A stretch of 64,000 bases of DNA from Salticus scenicus (Eukaryota; Arthropoda; Arachnida; Araneae; Salticidae): contig OZ005649.1 in NCBI GenBank assembly GCA_963930645.1, positions 38,797,664 to 38,861,663 of the forward strand, written 5' to 3'. Both the position numbers and the translations under genes were made by a program. This document shows, piece after piece, positions 11,301 through 23,494 of this stretch. The notes beneath the pieces were generated by a model. That model did no database searches. It had not been told where the DNA came from and saw only the letters and a list, made by a program, of their open reading frames with translations. The stretch's first letter is position 1. Every line of letters begins with the position of its first letter.

Positions 11301-13800
11301 AATGGAAGATAATAATAAGATCAATATTCCATATGCACCACTCACTAAGTAAAAATAACTAAATTTAATGCATTGTACTAGAAAGAGTTAAGCTATTTAA
11401 GATATAAGTTCAGGTTTAAATAAAAACCAAGACATCATTATTATAAAATAGGAAAAATGTCTTTGGACAAAATTTCAATGTGATAGGACCAATGCGTCGA
11501 AAGCCAATGATTATCCGTGAACAGGTGGCATAATAAACAAAATCACGGTATGAAATAATTCGTATTGCATAGAACACTTAGGTTCCCACCATTCTTTCTG
11601 TTGGACATTCCTATAATTCAAATTAAAAGTCTTCTAGTATTCCTTGGATTATTTTCATTCTTTTGGTATAATAATTCAGAATTACATGTCAACATTAAAT
11701 CTTCAAAGGCAGAAATAGTAATCTTATACCGACAAAAAGAAAATTATTTACTAAAAATAGATGGTGCCACGAACCATTTTATTATTCACCGCCTAACTTT
11801 CTTTCTATCTTTCAGATAGACGATTTCAACAGCTTTAAACCTTCGCATAACATACCGATTCAACTTGCAAAAAAACCTCCTGTAAAACGGTCCAGCACAC
11901 TTTTTTAGTCTATACCACACAAACAAACGAACATTGCGTTTTATCTCTACAGATGTAAGTTCAAATTTAGCAGTGTATATTTATATCTATCTACCTATAT
12001 ATATGTATAGATTTATATAGATTTAATAAGATTTAACAATATATATATTAATATGAAACAAGCATTTTCAAATAATCAATTTTCAACATACCTGATCTCA
12101 GTTCTGTATATAATTCTCATGAAAGTTCTGAAAAATCGCTTACAGAAACAATTACATGCAATGCAACGTAAATAAGAAGAAGGATTTTGAAGTGGTTTTA
12201 GTACCATTGATTATATTAAAGAAATTACTGAAAGAAGCATTGAATATCAGCTTCTTTTCTGTGTAGCTTTTGTAGAATATAAAAAAAAAACCCATTATCT
12301 TTGTATCATCATTAGCAACTATGGATGCATAAATTAATACTAATTCATGATATATTCCCCTTATTGAAAATATTTATAAAGAAGCAATACCCAAATTAAC
12401 CTTCCATAAAACGAGTAATGCATTCAAAATCAGAAAGGGTAAGATTCGAGGACACAATTTCACCTAAACTGTTCAACATTATGTAATTTCGAATGTTCCT
12501 TTTATTTCACCGAACTTTCACTCACGTGGCACCTTTTTATTTCTAATGTTTCTGCGTAGACCACTGCGTACGAATGCATTTACGAACCTGCATTTCTCTA
12601 TGATTCTTAGTTGTCAAGATGCACTCTTCCTCTCTTAGAAGTTTTGAAACGTAGTATTTCTGAGATACCCTGCATGTTGGAAGTGAATTATTAGTAAATA
12701 TGTGAATATAAAATCACCATCAAGTATATTACTACAACTAAATTATTTATTTTGCGCAATTTAATTTTCCTCTGCTTAAAACGAAATATCAAAATAATTT
12801 TGTCAAAGGAAAGTTTCAGTTTCGTTATTAGAGAAATTCGACAAGTGTTTATCACATCACATCACAGTGCACACAACTAAAACAATATCACTTTTCATAA
12901 CATTTTTGGTATCACTTTTAATATCTTTCCTTTTTTTTTTATTTGAGGTAGCGAAAAACAGTTCATTTTGATGAAGCATGAGACAAATTGTTACGAAATT
13001 TGCATCGAAAGCTTTTTTTATTTACTATCAACTGTAAGCAAATCCGCAGTACGAGACTGCTTCTTTAACCAATTTTATAAGCGTTTTTCGTTATCTTTAA
13101 GTTAATGTTTATGTCTACCAGGCAGATAAATAATCTTTTAGTGCAACTATTCATTTCCTTACTCTTACATTGTGTATATTAGATAGAATGTTTCAACTGG
13201 TTTTAAATATTAAAGTACAAACATGATCTTGCATTTTAAGTTAAAATAAAACAGTAAAGTTAATCCCTAAGTGCTTTGTTCATTAAATTAAAAAAAATCC
13301 AATTTGGTGATAATAACTTTATAAGCATAGAAATTACACCGTTAACATAAAGGCTAAATTTTTAAGTGACCAATGGGAAATTTTGTACGATGATATCTAC
13401 AAAAATTGTAGATTTTTTTAAAAATCTAGAATAAGTATGTAGTAAACTACAGGAGTTGGGTTTCTTGCGTAGAATTTTGTCTATCCTTTAGTGAGTTTAC
13501 AGAGCATTTGTAATAACACATAATAGTCGTCACGTTAACGCTATCGTTTGTTACAAAGTTGACACATACTTTTAACTTTCCTACTAGAAACTCATAACCT
13601 GTCAAAAGATTCATATTCTACTAAAACATATAAATCAGCACCATATTACATACACGATATTACAAGTTTCGTAGCATCCTCATTTTTTCTCAAAGATTTT
13701 TACTACTAATTTTGAATGGAAGTTTTTGAAATGGAATATGTTTATAAGTTTAAAAAATATTTTTCAAGAAATCTCCATAAGAAGAAATACATACGCAGAA
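8361..13800. other. granulin gene A intron, no recognised gene
   Basis: This is long AT-rich intronic sequence between exons 14830-14918 and 7506-7824. A locally less AT-rich patch at 9370-9480 and an unrecognised minus-strand open stretch at 9860-10010 stand out but have no supporting homology I can name. No transposon ends were recognised. Confidence 0.5.
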
Positions 13801-13805
13801 TACAA

Positions 13806-13807
<2 letters not shown>

Positions 13808-13871
<64 letters not shown>

Positions 13872-13898
13872 CACATATATATATATATATATATATAA
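13808..13898. repeat. (AT)n microsatellite
   Basis: A nearly pure AT dinucleotide run, interrupted by GT/AC steps, is followed by a T tract. The short tyrosine/isoleucine-rich open frames across it on both strands are artefacts of the repeat. Confidence 0.95.
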
Positions 13899-14829
13899 TA
13901 TAGGTGAACAATTTTATAGATTTTTTTTTTTTTTTTACACTTTTTCGATTAGAAAGAAAAAGAAAAAAAATACTAAAAAAATATCCTGCAACTTCATGCA
14001 TGCAAAAGAACATTTAAAAACTCATATTTTTCACTATCGATTTAGTCCAAAGTTTAATTAGGGGATCAACCACAAATTGAAGAAGAGCAAAAATACTTTG
14101 GATTACCCTGTGTCACAAACAGCTACAAATAACTTGCAATTTTTATACATTGCACGTACAATATTTGTATGTTTTGTTACGGGAATCGTGCATTTATTTA
14201 AGCAAATATATATATTCTAAAGTTACTAATTTTTTTTTACAAGTTTTTTGCTGAAAACTACAACGGATTTAAAATTTTATAAAACTTGCTGAAAAATTGA
14301 CCAAACATCAAAGAAATATCATTCTGAAATGCAAAATTCACACGTGTAATATTCGTTGAGATATTAGCATTTTAGTAAACATTATTTTACTTTGTACGCA
14401 CGAAAAATACAGAATTTTTTATTAGATAGGTAGAAAAGCTAAGTATATTGAGCAACTTTTGCCAAAAATTCATTTGTAAAGAATATCGGCAAAAGATAAA
14501 CCTAGATATTAGGTATTTTGTAGAGTTGATATTTCTTAAGGGGTTTTACACATGCCGAGTATTTAATTTGAAGATCCAATTATTTCAATCACATAACAAA
14601 AGTTTTTTTTGTAAAAACCCCTTTATAGGCTTCTAACTTTAACATAGTTTAATTTATTTACTAAGATTTGTGAGTTCATAAGGTGCTTTCATCAGGGGTT
14701 TCATCAGAGATGCTTTCATCAGTTTGAATAAATGAAAAACTAAATACGCATTTACCATTTTTATAAAGAAAGTCCCTGAACTTATTTTTATATATAAAGT
14801 AAGTTATATTTTGATGAAATTATTCTTAC

Positions 14830-14918
14830 CCAACATTGGATCCATTTGAAGTGTACAATAAATTTTTTCTACAAATGCACTTGAGATGAAAAACACAGTT
14901 GTTATTAGATATATTTTC
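14830..14918 (-). CDS. putative signal-peptide exon of granulin gene A
   Basis: An 89-nt minus-strand exon candidate has a good acceptor (T-rich tract, CATTATAG) and a strong GTAAGA donor. In one frame it encodes K-I-Y followed by a hydrophobic run (LITTVFFISSAF) and then EKIYCTLQMDPML, a typical signal-peptide profile. The first base G would complete an ATG if the upstream exon ends in AT, giving a Met that spans the splice junction. The exit phase (one base, G) matches the entry of exon 7506-7824 exactly. No upstream exon was identified. The evidence is splice signals, phase and hydrophobicity; there is no independent homology. It may instead be a chance match in AT-rich sequence. Confidence 0.5.
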
Positions 14919-15353
14919 CTATAATGAAAAAAATTGAGGGTATATATATATCCTAAATATACGATTTATCAAGTATATTTTACATATCACAAACACACAT
15001 CCAAAACTGTGATATATACGGTATTTCATTGATAACAATTTGCAAGATTAGCCTATTTATAAATGGAAAATTCTGCCTATAATTATATAGTGTAAAAAAT
15101 ATAAATTTATACAGTTATTTAAGTAAAATGTACTTTTTTTTTCTATTTCACTATATTTCCATGAGAAAAGTTTATTAAGCTCTATATCTGGTATTGCCTT
15201 AGTGAAAGTAGTATGTTGGACCATCACAAAACGTTCTTAGATATTTACTTATGCAAGTTCACACAGTAAAAATTAATCATTGAACCTATTTTATTAATTA
15301 TTAAAATTAATATTTATCGAAATTATTTTCAATAGTGAGCGTAGTTTAATATC
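14919..15353. other. no recognised feature
   Basis: AT-rich sequence upstream of the putative first coding exon of granulin gene A. A promoter or 5' untranslated exon would be expected in this direction, but nothing specific was recognised. Confidence 0.4.
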
Positions 15354-15725
15354 ATCTAAATAAAATAAAAAAATGCAGTTCTTAATGTCAAAAGAAAATC
15401 TGGTTTGTGCCCTACAGAGCAGGCCCATCAACCTAAAACACTTCGTGAGCCGCAATGGTAATCTGTTTTATTCAGGCGGGCCACATTATATATATACTAT
15501 AGATAGATAGATAGATAGATACATAGATAGGTAGATAGATAAACAGAACTATCTAAATAAAATAAAAAAAAAATGCAGTTCTTAATGTCAAAAGAAAATC
15601 AGGTTTGTGTCCTATAGATCAGGCCCATGAACCTAAAACACTTGGTGAGCCGCAAGGGAAATCTGTTTTATTCAGGCGGTCCGCATTATATATATGCTAT
15701 ATATATAGAGAGAGATAAACAGAAC
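15354..15725. repeat. tandem duplication, two units of about 190 bp
   Basis: Two units start with ATCTAAATAAAAT at 15354 and 15551 and share the body (TGCAGTTCTTAATG, AACCTAAAACACTT, TTTATTCAGGCGG) and the end GATAAACAGAAC. The first unit contains a (TAGA)n run at about 15502-15540 and the second a (TA)/(GA) run. No coding content is seen. Confidence 0.85.
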
Positions 15726-16636
15726 GTACAGTAGTAATGTAATATTATAAGTACATACAGTTGAAATTTAAAGATGATTTAATTTCAGTATTCAAACAAT
15801 TAATCTGATCAAATACATACATGTAGGAATAGATATAAATGTATTTGGAGGAAGTGTATAAAATCTGGAACATAACACATTAATATTTAATTTCATTTCA
15901 TTAAATAACAACACAACTAACAAAAACGTAAGAGTACATTAATAACTTTAATAATAAGAATCAAATATCGATTTAATTTTAAGTTATTAACAATAATTTG
16001 TGCGATATTTGTTTCTATATCCATTATAATATTAATGTTCCCTCCAAAGAAATAGGAAGCATTTATTATTTTTTGATGTGTAAATCAAAGGGGGGAGGGG
16101 GTAACATTATAATTTTCATGAATTCCGTCGCGAGTTGCAAAATGTTATACGACGGTATGAGGATTGGTTACACCTGCTATAGACCATGTTTAGCCAACTT
16201 GTGTCCGTTATGTAAATTTTTGTGGCTCTCGAAGAAAATCCCGAAATCTAGCACAGTAAAAGAAACACATAACACCACTTGATACCTACTTCGAGAGACT
16301 TCCAGAATAACCCCAAACAAATGGAATTCTTTTGTGTGTATCTATAAGTGAATAATCAACGCTTTTCATGACATTATCTATATAAAATATGCTTTTGTTT
16401 TTATGAGAAACAAATGGTCATTTAATTTTATTTCGTGAAGATGCTAAAACATACCAATCAGTAGTTTTTTCTGATATACGTCATGTATTTAATCTTTTCT
16501 GAATGTCCCTGTGTCTGATCCATTTTTTCAATTTCAATAAGAAGTTTCAAGTGACATCACAATATGATAAAGGTTCAGAATCTTATTTTGAATTTCCTTT
16601 CAAATTTGTTTTTGAATTATGCTGACAACAGACATA

Positions 16637-16667
<31 letters not shown>

Positions 16668-17337
16668 CTTAGAAAGAATTCATTTTCGAATTAAGAGTAC
16701 GATAAAACGTTTAAATCTGCCAAATACTAAGCTTTGGAAATTCGACCCCAAAACAATGCTTTCTTTACCATACATGAATGAGTATCAGGAAACAAAAATG
16801 CCGTATTCAAAAAGCGAATGGCATAACAGTTATGACATACCTACTTACATACATTTACAGACAACGAAAACAGTTTGCATCACAAAAAGATGACTCTATT
16901 ACTGTTTCAACAAAATATCGAAAAACATTCAGCACGAATTTTCCTCCTACATTTATGTTGGTCTTTTTACTTGATGTAATAATTTCATCACAAAAAATTA
17001 TTGCTTCGAGCAAATGTGGGGAATATATTTATATAACACCACATACATGTTAACGTATATACAGTAATATCTAGAAATATGCATACAGTTTACAGACATG
17101 CTTAAAAGACTACCTAAATACTTGAGATAATATTAAATGCATTATATTTTTCTATTATACATACGAAGAACTTAAATTTTTACTTTCACACAAGGATGGA
17201 TTTCAATTTAAAAAGCATACATGACGTTACTCAATATACATAGTGAGTAACATTTCATATATATAATATTTCATCATTAAAATGTTCAGAAACCAGGAAT
17301 TAAAAACATGGTAATAATTATTAAGTTATAATATATA
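15726..17337. other. no recognised feature
   Basis: AT-rich non-coding sequence. It holds a short (CA)n/poly-A stretch near 16640-16668 and a G-rich patch near 16090. The small open frames here show no recognisable domain. Confidence 0.5.
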
Positions 17338-18067
17338 CAGGGTGATCAGTTTAAAAGAGTTCCCGTGGTTTTTTTTTATAACCGTTAAATCTGACGGATG
17401 TGGCAACTATTCTAACATTGAAGTGTGATTTTGTTAACCTTGTTTAAGTGTATGAAACAACTTTCTAACACTGTTGGACTGTTACAACTTTATTTGTGAG
17501 GTAAAAGAGAAATGGAGCCGCACATTGTTACTTAATCCTGTGATAATTTTATTTTTGAAAAACATAATTTAATTCATTTTTTTTACATTATCATTCCTCA
17601 CAGAAAATGTTGGAAATGTTCGCCACCATTTTGAAAGCAAACATGAACACGTCGAAACAGGTTTTTGACTCACATCGCAGCATTGTTGGTGTTATTGACG
17701 AGATTTCTTCATTTATGATCTGTTTTAATTCATCGATGTTTGCAGGACTTCTCTATAAAAGCCTATGAAATGGTAATGTAAAAATGATAATGATAATTTA
17801 AATGTAATGTAGGAATGATAACGTAAAAAAATTTAATTAAATTTTGTTTTTCATAAGTAAAATTATTACAGGATAAAAAAATTGTGCATCTCCATTTCTG
17901 TTTTACCACACAAATAAAGTTATAACAGTCTAACAGTATTGTAAATTGTCTCTCACATTTAAACAAGGTTCAAACAATTGCAGTTCAGTGTTAGAATAGT
18001 TGCCGCATCCGTCATATTTAAGGGTAATAACAAAAACCAACGTGTATTATTTTAAATGATCACTCTG
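17338..18067 (-). mobile_element. Tc1/mariner-type element with long inverted repeats, transposase mostly deleted
   Basis: The ends CAGGGTGATCA and TGATCACTCTG are inverted and flanked by TA on both sides (17336-17337, 18068-18069). The inverted repeats are long: roughly 17338-17605 and 17770-18067 match as reverse complements with divergence. The centre, read on the minus strand at about 17605-17760, gives PANIDELKQIINEEI followed by ITPTMLR, resembling the C-terminal tail of DDE transposases of this superfamily. The element is therefore a non-autonomous deletion derivative. Confidence 0.7.
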
Positions 18068-19568
18068 TATATATATAAGCAAATGAAGATAACATATTTC
18101 AAAAGTATAATATAACAAATAAATGATGAAAACATATAAGAATGCACCTATACTGTTCAATTTAATATTGTTCAAAACACAAAATCATATAAATCCTAAG
18201 CAAGAAATTTCCAAGCCATACAAAAAATTTTAAACAGAAATCTCACTTCTTTTTGTGTATACCAGCTTACTAATGAAAATTTTAAAATTTAAGTTTAACA
18301 AAAAGATACATTAACCGTTATATATGAGCTCGTATTCAGATCATCTAAAGAAATCTTAAAACAAAATTCAAACTTTAAATTTTAAACTTGAGTATAATAA
18401 ATAATAAATAATACTAATAATCAGGTACTTACATGTTATTCGTTCGAAACATCTTTATTTAAAGAACGTTTTTAGGTTTATTGTACGTTTCTTAAACTCT
18501 AAATTAATTTTAAGCACTTTTATATTGATCGTGTATCGAAGTTTTATCACTAAATTGTAGTATAATAGATGTTGTCAAAAAGCAAAACTAAACTATTTGA
18601 AGACAAATCGTCGACTTTATCACCAGTCTCTCATTGAATTTTTGAAATGGTATAATCAGCTTTCTTTATAAACATGTTTTTTTTTTTTCTTAAGAGCAGC
18701 GTTTTTTCGATATTGTTTTCATTTTTCGCATACTCTATTTACAGATTAACTTCCTCAGCAGCCTTGGTTATCAAAGCAGATAAAATAAAATACAAAACTA
18801 GTATACTGTTGCCATCAGAAGACTTTATTTTATAATTTGCTGAACAATTTCATGCAGTGCGAATTATTCATTAAAATTATTATTAATCGAAATTGTTTTC
18901 CATAGTGATTTCATGATTTTCATCTAAGAATTCTACAATCCCAAATATCGAATGAAAATTAATTTTGACTTTCGAAGGAAAGACAGTTCCAGTATATAAC
19001 AATAAATTGTATTATACGTTTTTTTTTTTTTTTTTTTTTATTAATTTATTTATTTTTTCAAAATTAAAAAAACTGATAACATTGTTTTAAATTGTCGCAG
19101 ATGTATGGTTGAACCAATTGTATTAAAGGTGTTAACCACTCCTTTTTAAAAATGTTCATATTAACAATTTTGCATTCTGCGAAGGCGATTTCTCCCCTCC
19201 CCAAAAGGGGAAGCTCTGTTCTTACAAGTACAAAAATGTTATTCTGATTGACTGACGTTATTATATATATATAAAGGAAATAATCCTCATTTTGTACCTT
19301 TATACGTAAATTTTACTTATGCTGTCATATTGAAAATTTTTTACGAAAGTTTACGTCTAGTTTACGAAAGTTATGTTTTTAAGAAAGTTGTGCATGAGTT
19401 TTAGAAATAAATCTGGCAGAAAATTTATGCCTCGCACACGCAGGCAAGAATTTTCTAAAAATATTCAAATCGTGTACCAAAACTCTCAAAACTTGGAAAT
19501 CCATCAAAAATCAGACATCCAACTTTTTTACTAATCCAAATTCTTTTCCTAATGAATATATAAGACTG

Positions 19569-19599
<31 letters not shown>

Positions 19600-21069
19600 T
19601 GTTGTGCGAAGCAATATCTGATATTTTAGGACGAAATTGTGAGTGTATATGTATAAATCAAAATATGTAAGCATGGAAATGTTTATATTTTGTTTTATAA
19701 GTATATTAAAGTTTTGTATGTGTAATATGAATACATAATTTGTGTACGTATATATTTATATGTTTGTATACTGTTATGTAATTTTATTTATATGTATGTG
19801 TGTATAATGGTATTAAAATATTAATATATTTTTAGTGTCTATCACTGAAAAAAAATTCTGTAACTGACATCTAGAATCTAAAATGTGGCTCTAGAAAAAA
19901 AATAGTTTCATATCGTCCTTATAAAGTCTAGTCCCCTTTGAAAGCGAGTTCCAGAAACACCAATTAAAATTCAAGAGCGTTTGTCTTTATTATCGAGGTC
20001 AAACGTATTTAAAAATCCCTGCAAATATATTCGAATACAAGAGGCGGGTTTCAGCAACTATAATTTTAGTTTATTACACAATTCTAGAAAATCAAGCGAG
20101 AATTTCTTGCCATAGAAAAGATTCAGAATATTGTTTCACCATCTAGAAATTTGTACACTAGAAATTCTTGATCATTTCGTCTATTCAGTTTATTGGCGTT
20201 CCTAATGCGCATAGCTTGGAAATCTATACTTCTAGTTAAGAGATTTAAAAAATGACCACTTATTCATTCTAGAAGAAGGTGGTAGAGTTTTTTATTTTAT
20301 TTATTTATTTATTTATTTTTTGTCGGTGTATTTAGATTAAAATATGTGTGCCAATAAAGATATTAAAATATATGTGTAGTGTACGTGTATAATGTGCGTG
20401 TAATAATATTAAGATATATACTGACGATAATTTTTTTTATTTTTTTTTAATTTATAGAAAAATACTTATTCGAATATTATCTTAAAATTTTAGAATATGT
20501 TATATTTCACGTTTAGCGTAGAATATATTTTTAGAACAAAGAAAATAAGTAAAGGATATTATCCAATACTTATTTTAATTTCAATGCCTTAATAATGATG
20601 CTATAGAATTCTTTGTTAAAGCTAATGGTAACATACACTATATTGCCATTAATTGAAAATCTTCATACTTCGTTTAGATGGCAACTGAAATTCTCATTCT
20701 ATCGATGATTCTATTTTTTTTTTTTCCATACTCTTTCTTTGGCTTCTTAATAAGAGTAACACTGTGCATTTGGTCAATAAAATACTCAAATTCAAGTTGT
20801 AAACACTTGCACTTGCGCAGTTAAACATTATCCAGTAAAAAAAAAGTTTTTATTTAATCATGTGTTTAATACTGTTATAGAGCTCATGGGGAATTTTGGA
20901 AACCTACATTAGACAGTAAGAAATATTAAAATATGATAAATTCAATGTTAGCAGAATTGGGAATGTAGTTTGTGATTGGGAAATAGGGTTTGTGATTCGG
21001 AAATAGGGTTTGCGATTATATAAATACTACGCATCACATGATTTTTGAAAAAAAAAAAAAAAAAAAACG
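18068..21069. other. no gene recognised; one diverged dispersed-repeat tail
   Basis: AT-rich sequence. At about 19420-19592 there is a diverged copy of the repeat seen at 8150-8360 and 33355-33495, here ending in a long poly-A. Other content is A/T homopolymers and TTTA-type simple sequence. Confidence 0.45.
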
Positions 21070-21960
21070 AAGAGTACGTAATTTATACGCTTTGGAACAT
21101 GTTTCATTTCTTAATTTAGCTCTCATAGAATACAAAAATCATAACCCGCTGATCATATTCAAGACAGTAACGCATAACCCAAAAGCGTAATTTTTAGGTA
21201 CGCAAAATACGTATTTTGGGCATTTTAAAAGTTGTTTCATCTTTTAATTTAACACTCGTAGAATACAAAAACCATAATCGCAGTCCGTTTTCGTAGTTTT
21301 AAAGCATAACCAGATTAACCCAAAAGTGTAATTTTTAGTTACGCAAAATACATATTTTGGGCGCTTTCAATCTTCTTTCATCGCTTAATTTAACACTCGT
21401 AGAATACAGAAATCTTACCCACAGAACGTTTTCGCGGTTATAAAACGTAACCGGATTGAGCCAGATGTGTAAATTTTACGTACGTAAAGTGCATATTTTA
21501 GACACTTTGGAATTTGTTTCATCTTTTAAATTAGCACTCACTGAATACAGAAATCATAACTGCAAACCATTTCTGCGATTATAAAGCATAACCCGATCAA
21601 CCCACCAGACGTGGAATATTTAAGTACGAAAAAAAAAAAAAAAAAAAAAAAAAAGAAGAAGAAGAAGAAGAATGTTCTTTGCACTATCGCACTTATTTCA
21701 TCTATTAATTTTGCACTCATAAAATACAGAAAATATAACTGAAGGCCGTTTTTGTGATGATAAAGCGTAACCCGATTGACTCAAAAAAACTTTTTAGGTA
21801 TGCAAAATACACTTTTTAGGCACTTTAGAACTTGTTGGTCATAAAACATAACCAGATCGACCGAAATGTGACATTTCCCTGCACGCAAAAAATATATATT
21901 GGGCAGTTTCGAACTTGTTTCATCTTTTGATTTAACTCTCATAGAATAAATAAGTAATTC
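21070..21960. repeat. satellite-like degenerate tandem array, period about 140 bp
   Basis: A unit containing TTTCATCTTTTAATTTA, then ACTCGTAGAATACA, then a CATAACC/GATTAACC block and TACGCAAAATAC recurs about six times, starting near 21102, 21236, 21375, 21519, 21697 and 21927. Copies are substantially diverged and one is split by a poly-A/(GAA)n stretch at about 21629-21672. Confidence 0.75.
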
Positions 21961-22472
21961 TCCTTGACAGCTTAATAGCAGATGTTATTTTTTGATAAAG
22001 AATTACTTCTGTATAGTTACATTTAGTTCATTTCACTTTTCTAAAAAGTAAAATATCTTGAAATCGAATTTTTTTAAAGATCGGTTTGTGTAATTATGAA
22101 ATTATAGTTAATTTATATTTATTTATATATATATATATTTTTTTTTCAGTTTTATTTCAATCATTTCGTTACAGTAACCTTATATGATGTGGTATATAAG
22201 CCCAATGTAGGAAGAAAAGGGTAATTTCACTGAAAGAAATGACTGGGTCAAAGTAGTTTAAACTTGGGTTACTTTGACCCGACATTTTAAAACGCTATCC
22301 TTTTTTTTTTTTTTTTTTTTTTTTTCATGGCCATAAAAACTTGAAATAAACGCACTTCAAATTTACAAAAATAACTCATTTGTAACAAATAAATGTTGCA
22401 ATTATTTCTGAAGCTTAAATTAATTTCTTAAACTTACATTAGCGAGAAAAAGAACAGAATAAATAAAATAAA

Positions 22473-22506
<34 letters not shown>

Positions 22507-22770
22507 GAAAAATGCTCAGAAAAGTTACAGCAGTTTCCTCTATTTATTTTTATCTTTGATCTGAGCACTTCGCTAAGAAGAAAACTATTCTCCCCTCCTT
22601 TCCGAACAGATGAAAATTCGTCGACCTCAACATGTAGATAAACAACCCATTCCTTCTGCAGATAGCAGAAAGCGTAACGAATTACATCATTTTTTCGCGT
22701 CACATGTGCAATGGTAAGGAAGAAAAAAAAAAGAGGCTGGAGATCCGTTCCTTGTCTGCGCGATTTTGTG
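21961..22770. other. no recognised feature
   Basis: AT-rich sequence with T and A runs longer than 20 bp at about 22301-22325 and 22479-22503. The open frames here are low-complexity. Confidence 0.5.
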
Positions 22771-22980
22771 AAGTGCAGTTTCCACTGAGGTTGGTTGGAA
22801 GTCGTTTCGAGCGGCGCTATTCAGAATCCTTTGATGTGGTCAAGCGGTTGGAGGTGGTTCAACCGGTTAGTTCGATGGGAGAAAGTCCCTGGCTCCAACC
22901 TCCAGCTGAGATAATTGAGAAAACAGAGGCAGATATCTTTGTCAATTTTGCATGCTTTCATTTGAAGTAACTGCGCAATC

Positions 22981-23013
<33 letters not shown>

Positions 23014-23494
23014 CGGTTACAACTGATGACAAGACATTTGGCTCTTTGTGTCGGGAGCGTGATTAATGATTTTTTGAACCTCGAAGTTCCAACTGCAATG
23101 GAAACCGGCCTTAACTATGGGAAAGTACTCTTGGAAAGGACTGTAAAAAAATTAAAGGGGCTATAAAGGCCGGTTTCCACTGCGAGTTCTAGACCAAGGT
23201 TCAAAAAGTCATTAATCACGCTTCCGACACAAAGAGCCAAATGTCTTGTCATCAGTCGTAGCCCTTTTTAATCAGGCTGCGCAGTTACTTCAAAAGAAAG
23301 CATGAAATATTGACAAAGATATCTGTCTCTGGCCCCTCAATTTTCACAGCTAGGTGTTAGAACCAGGCACTTTCCCCTTCGAACCAACCTCGTTGAACCT
23401 CGTCGGACCAGGTCCAACTGCTTGACCACATCAAAGGATTCTGAATAGCGCCACTCGAAACGACTTAGAACCTGCCTCAGTGGAAACTGCACTT
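22771..23494. mobile_element. 724-bp foldback element
   Basis: Two arms, about 22771-23110 and 23168-23494, are reverse complements with moderate divergence. Both outer ends read AAGTGCAGTTTCCACTGAGG or its complement. The arms are joined by a spacer of about 55 bp and the left arm holds a poly-A insertion at about 22984-23013. Several internal copies of a (T)GGAAAC...GTTTCC(A) theme occur. A plus-strand open frame at 22704-22970 lies in the left arm and looks fortuitous. The superfamily is unknown. Confidence 0.7.

Noticed and set aside
13726..14061. Tyr/Ile-rich frames on both strands
   Set aside because: Artefacts of the (AT)n microsatellite and T tract.
22704..22970. 88-codon frame in the 22.8-kb region
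   Set aside because: Lies mostly in the left arm of the foldback element and has no recognised domain; the mirrored arm is not open.
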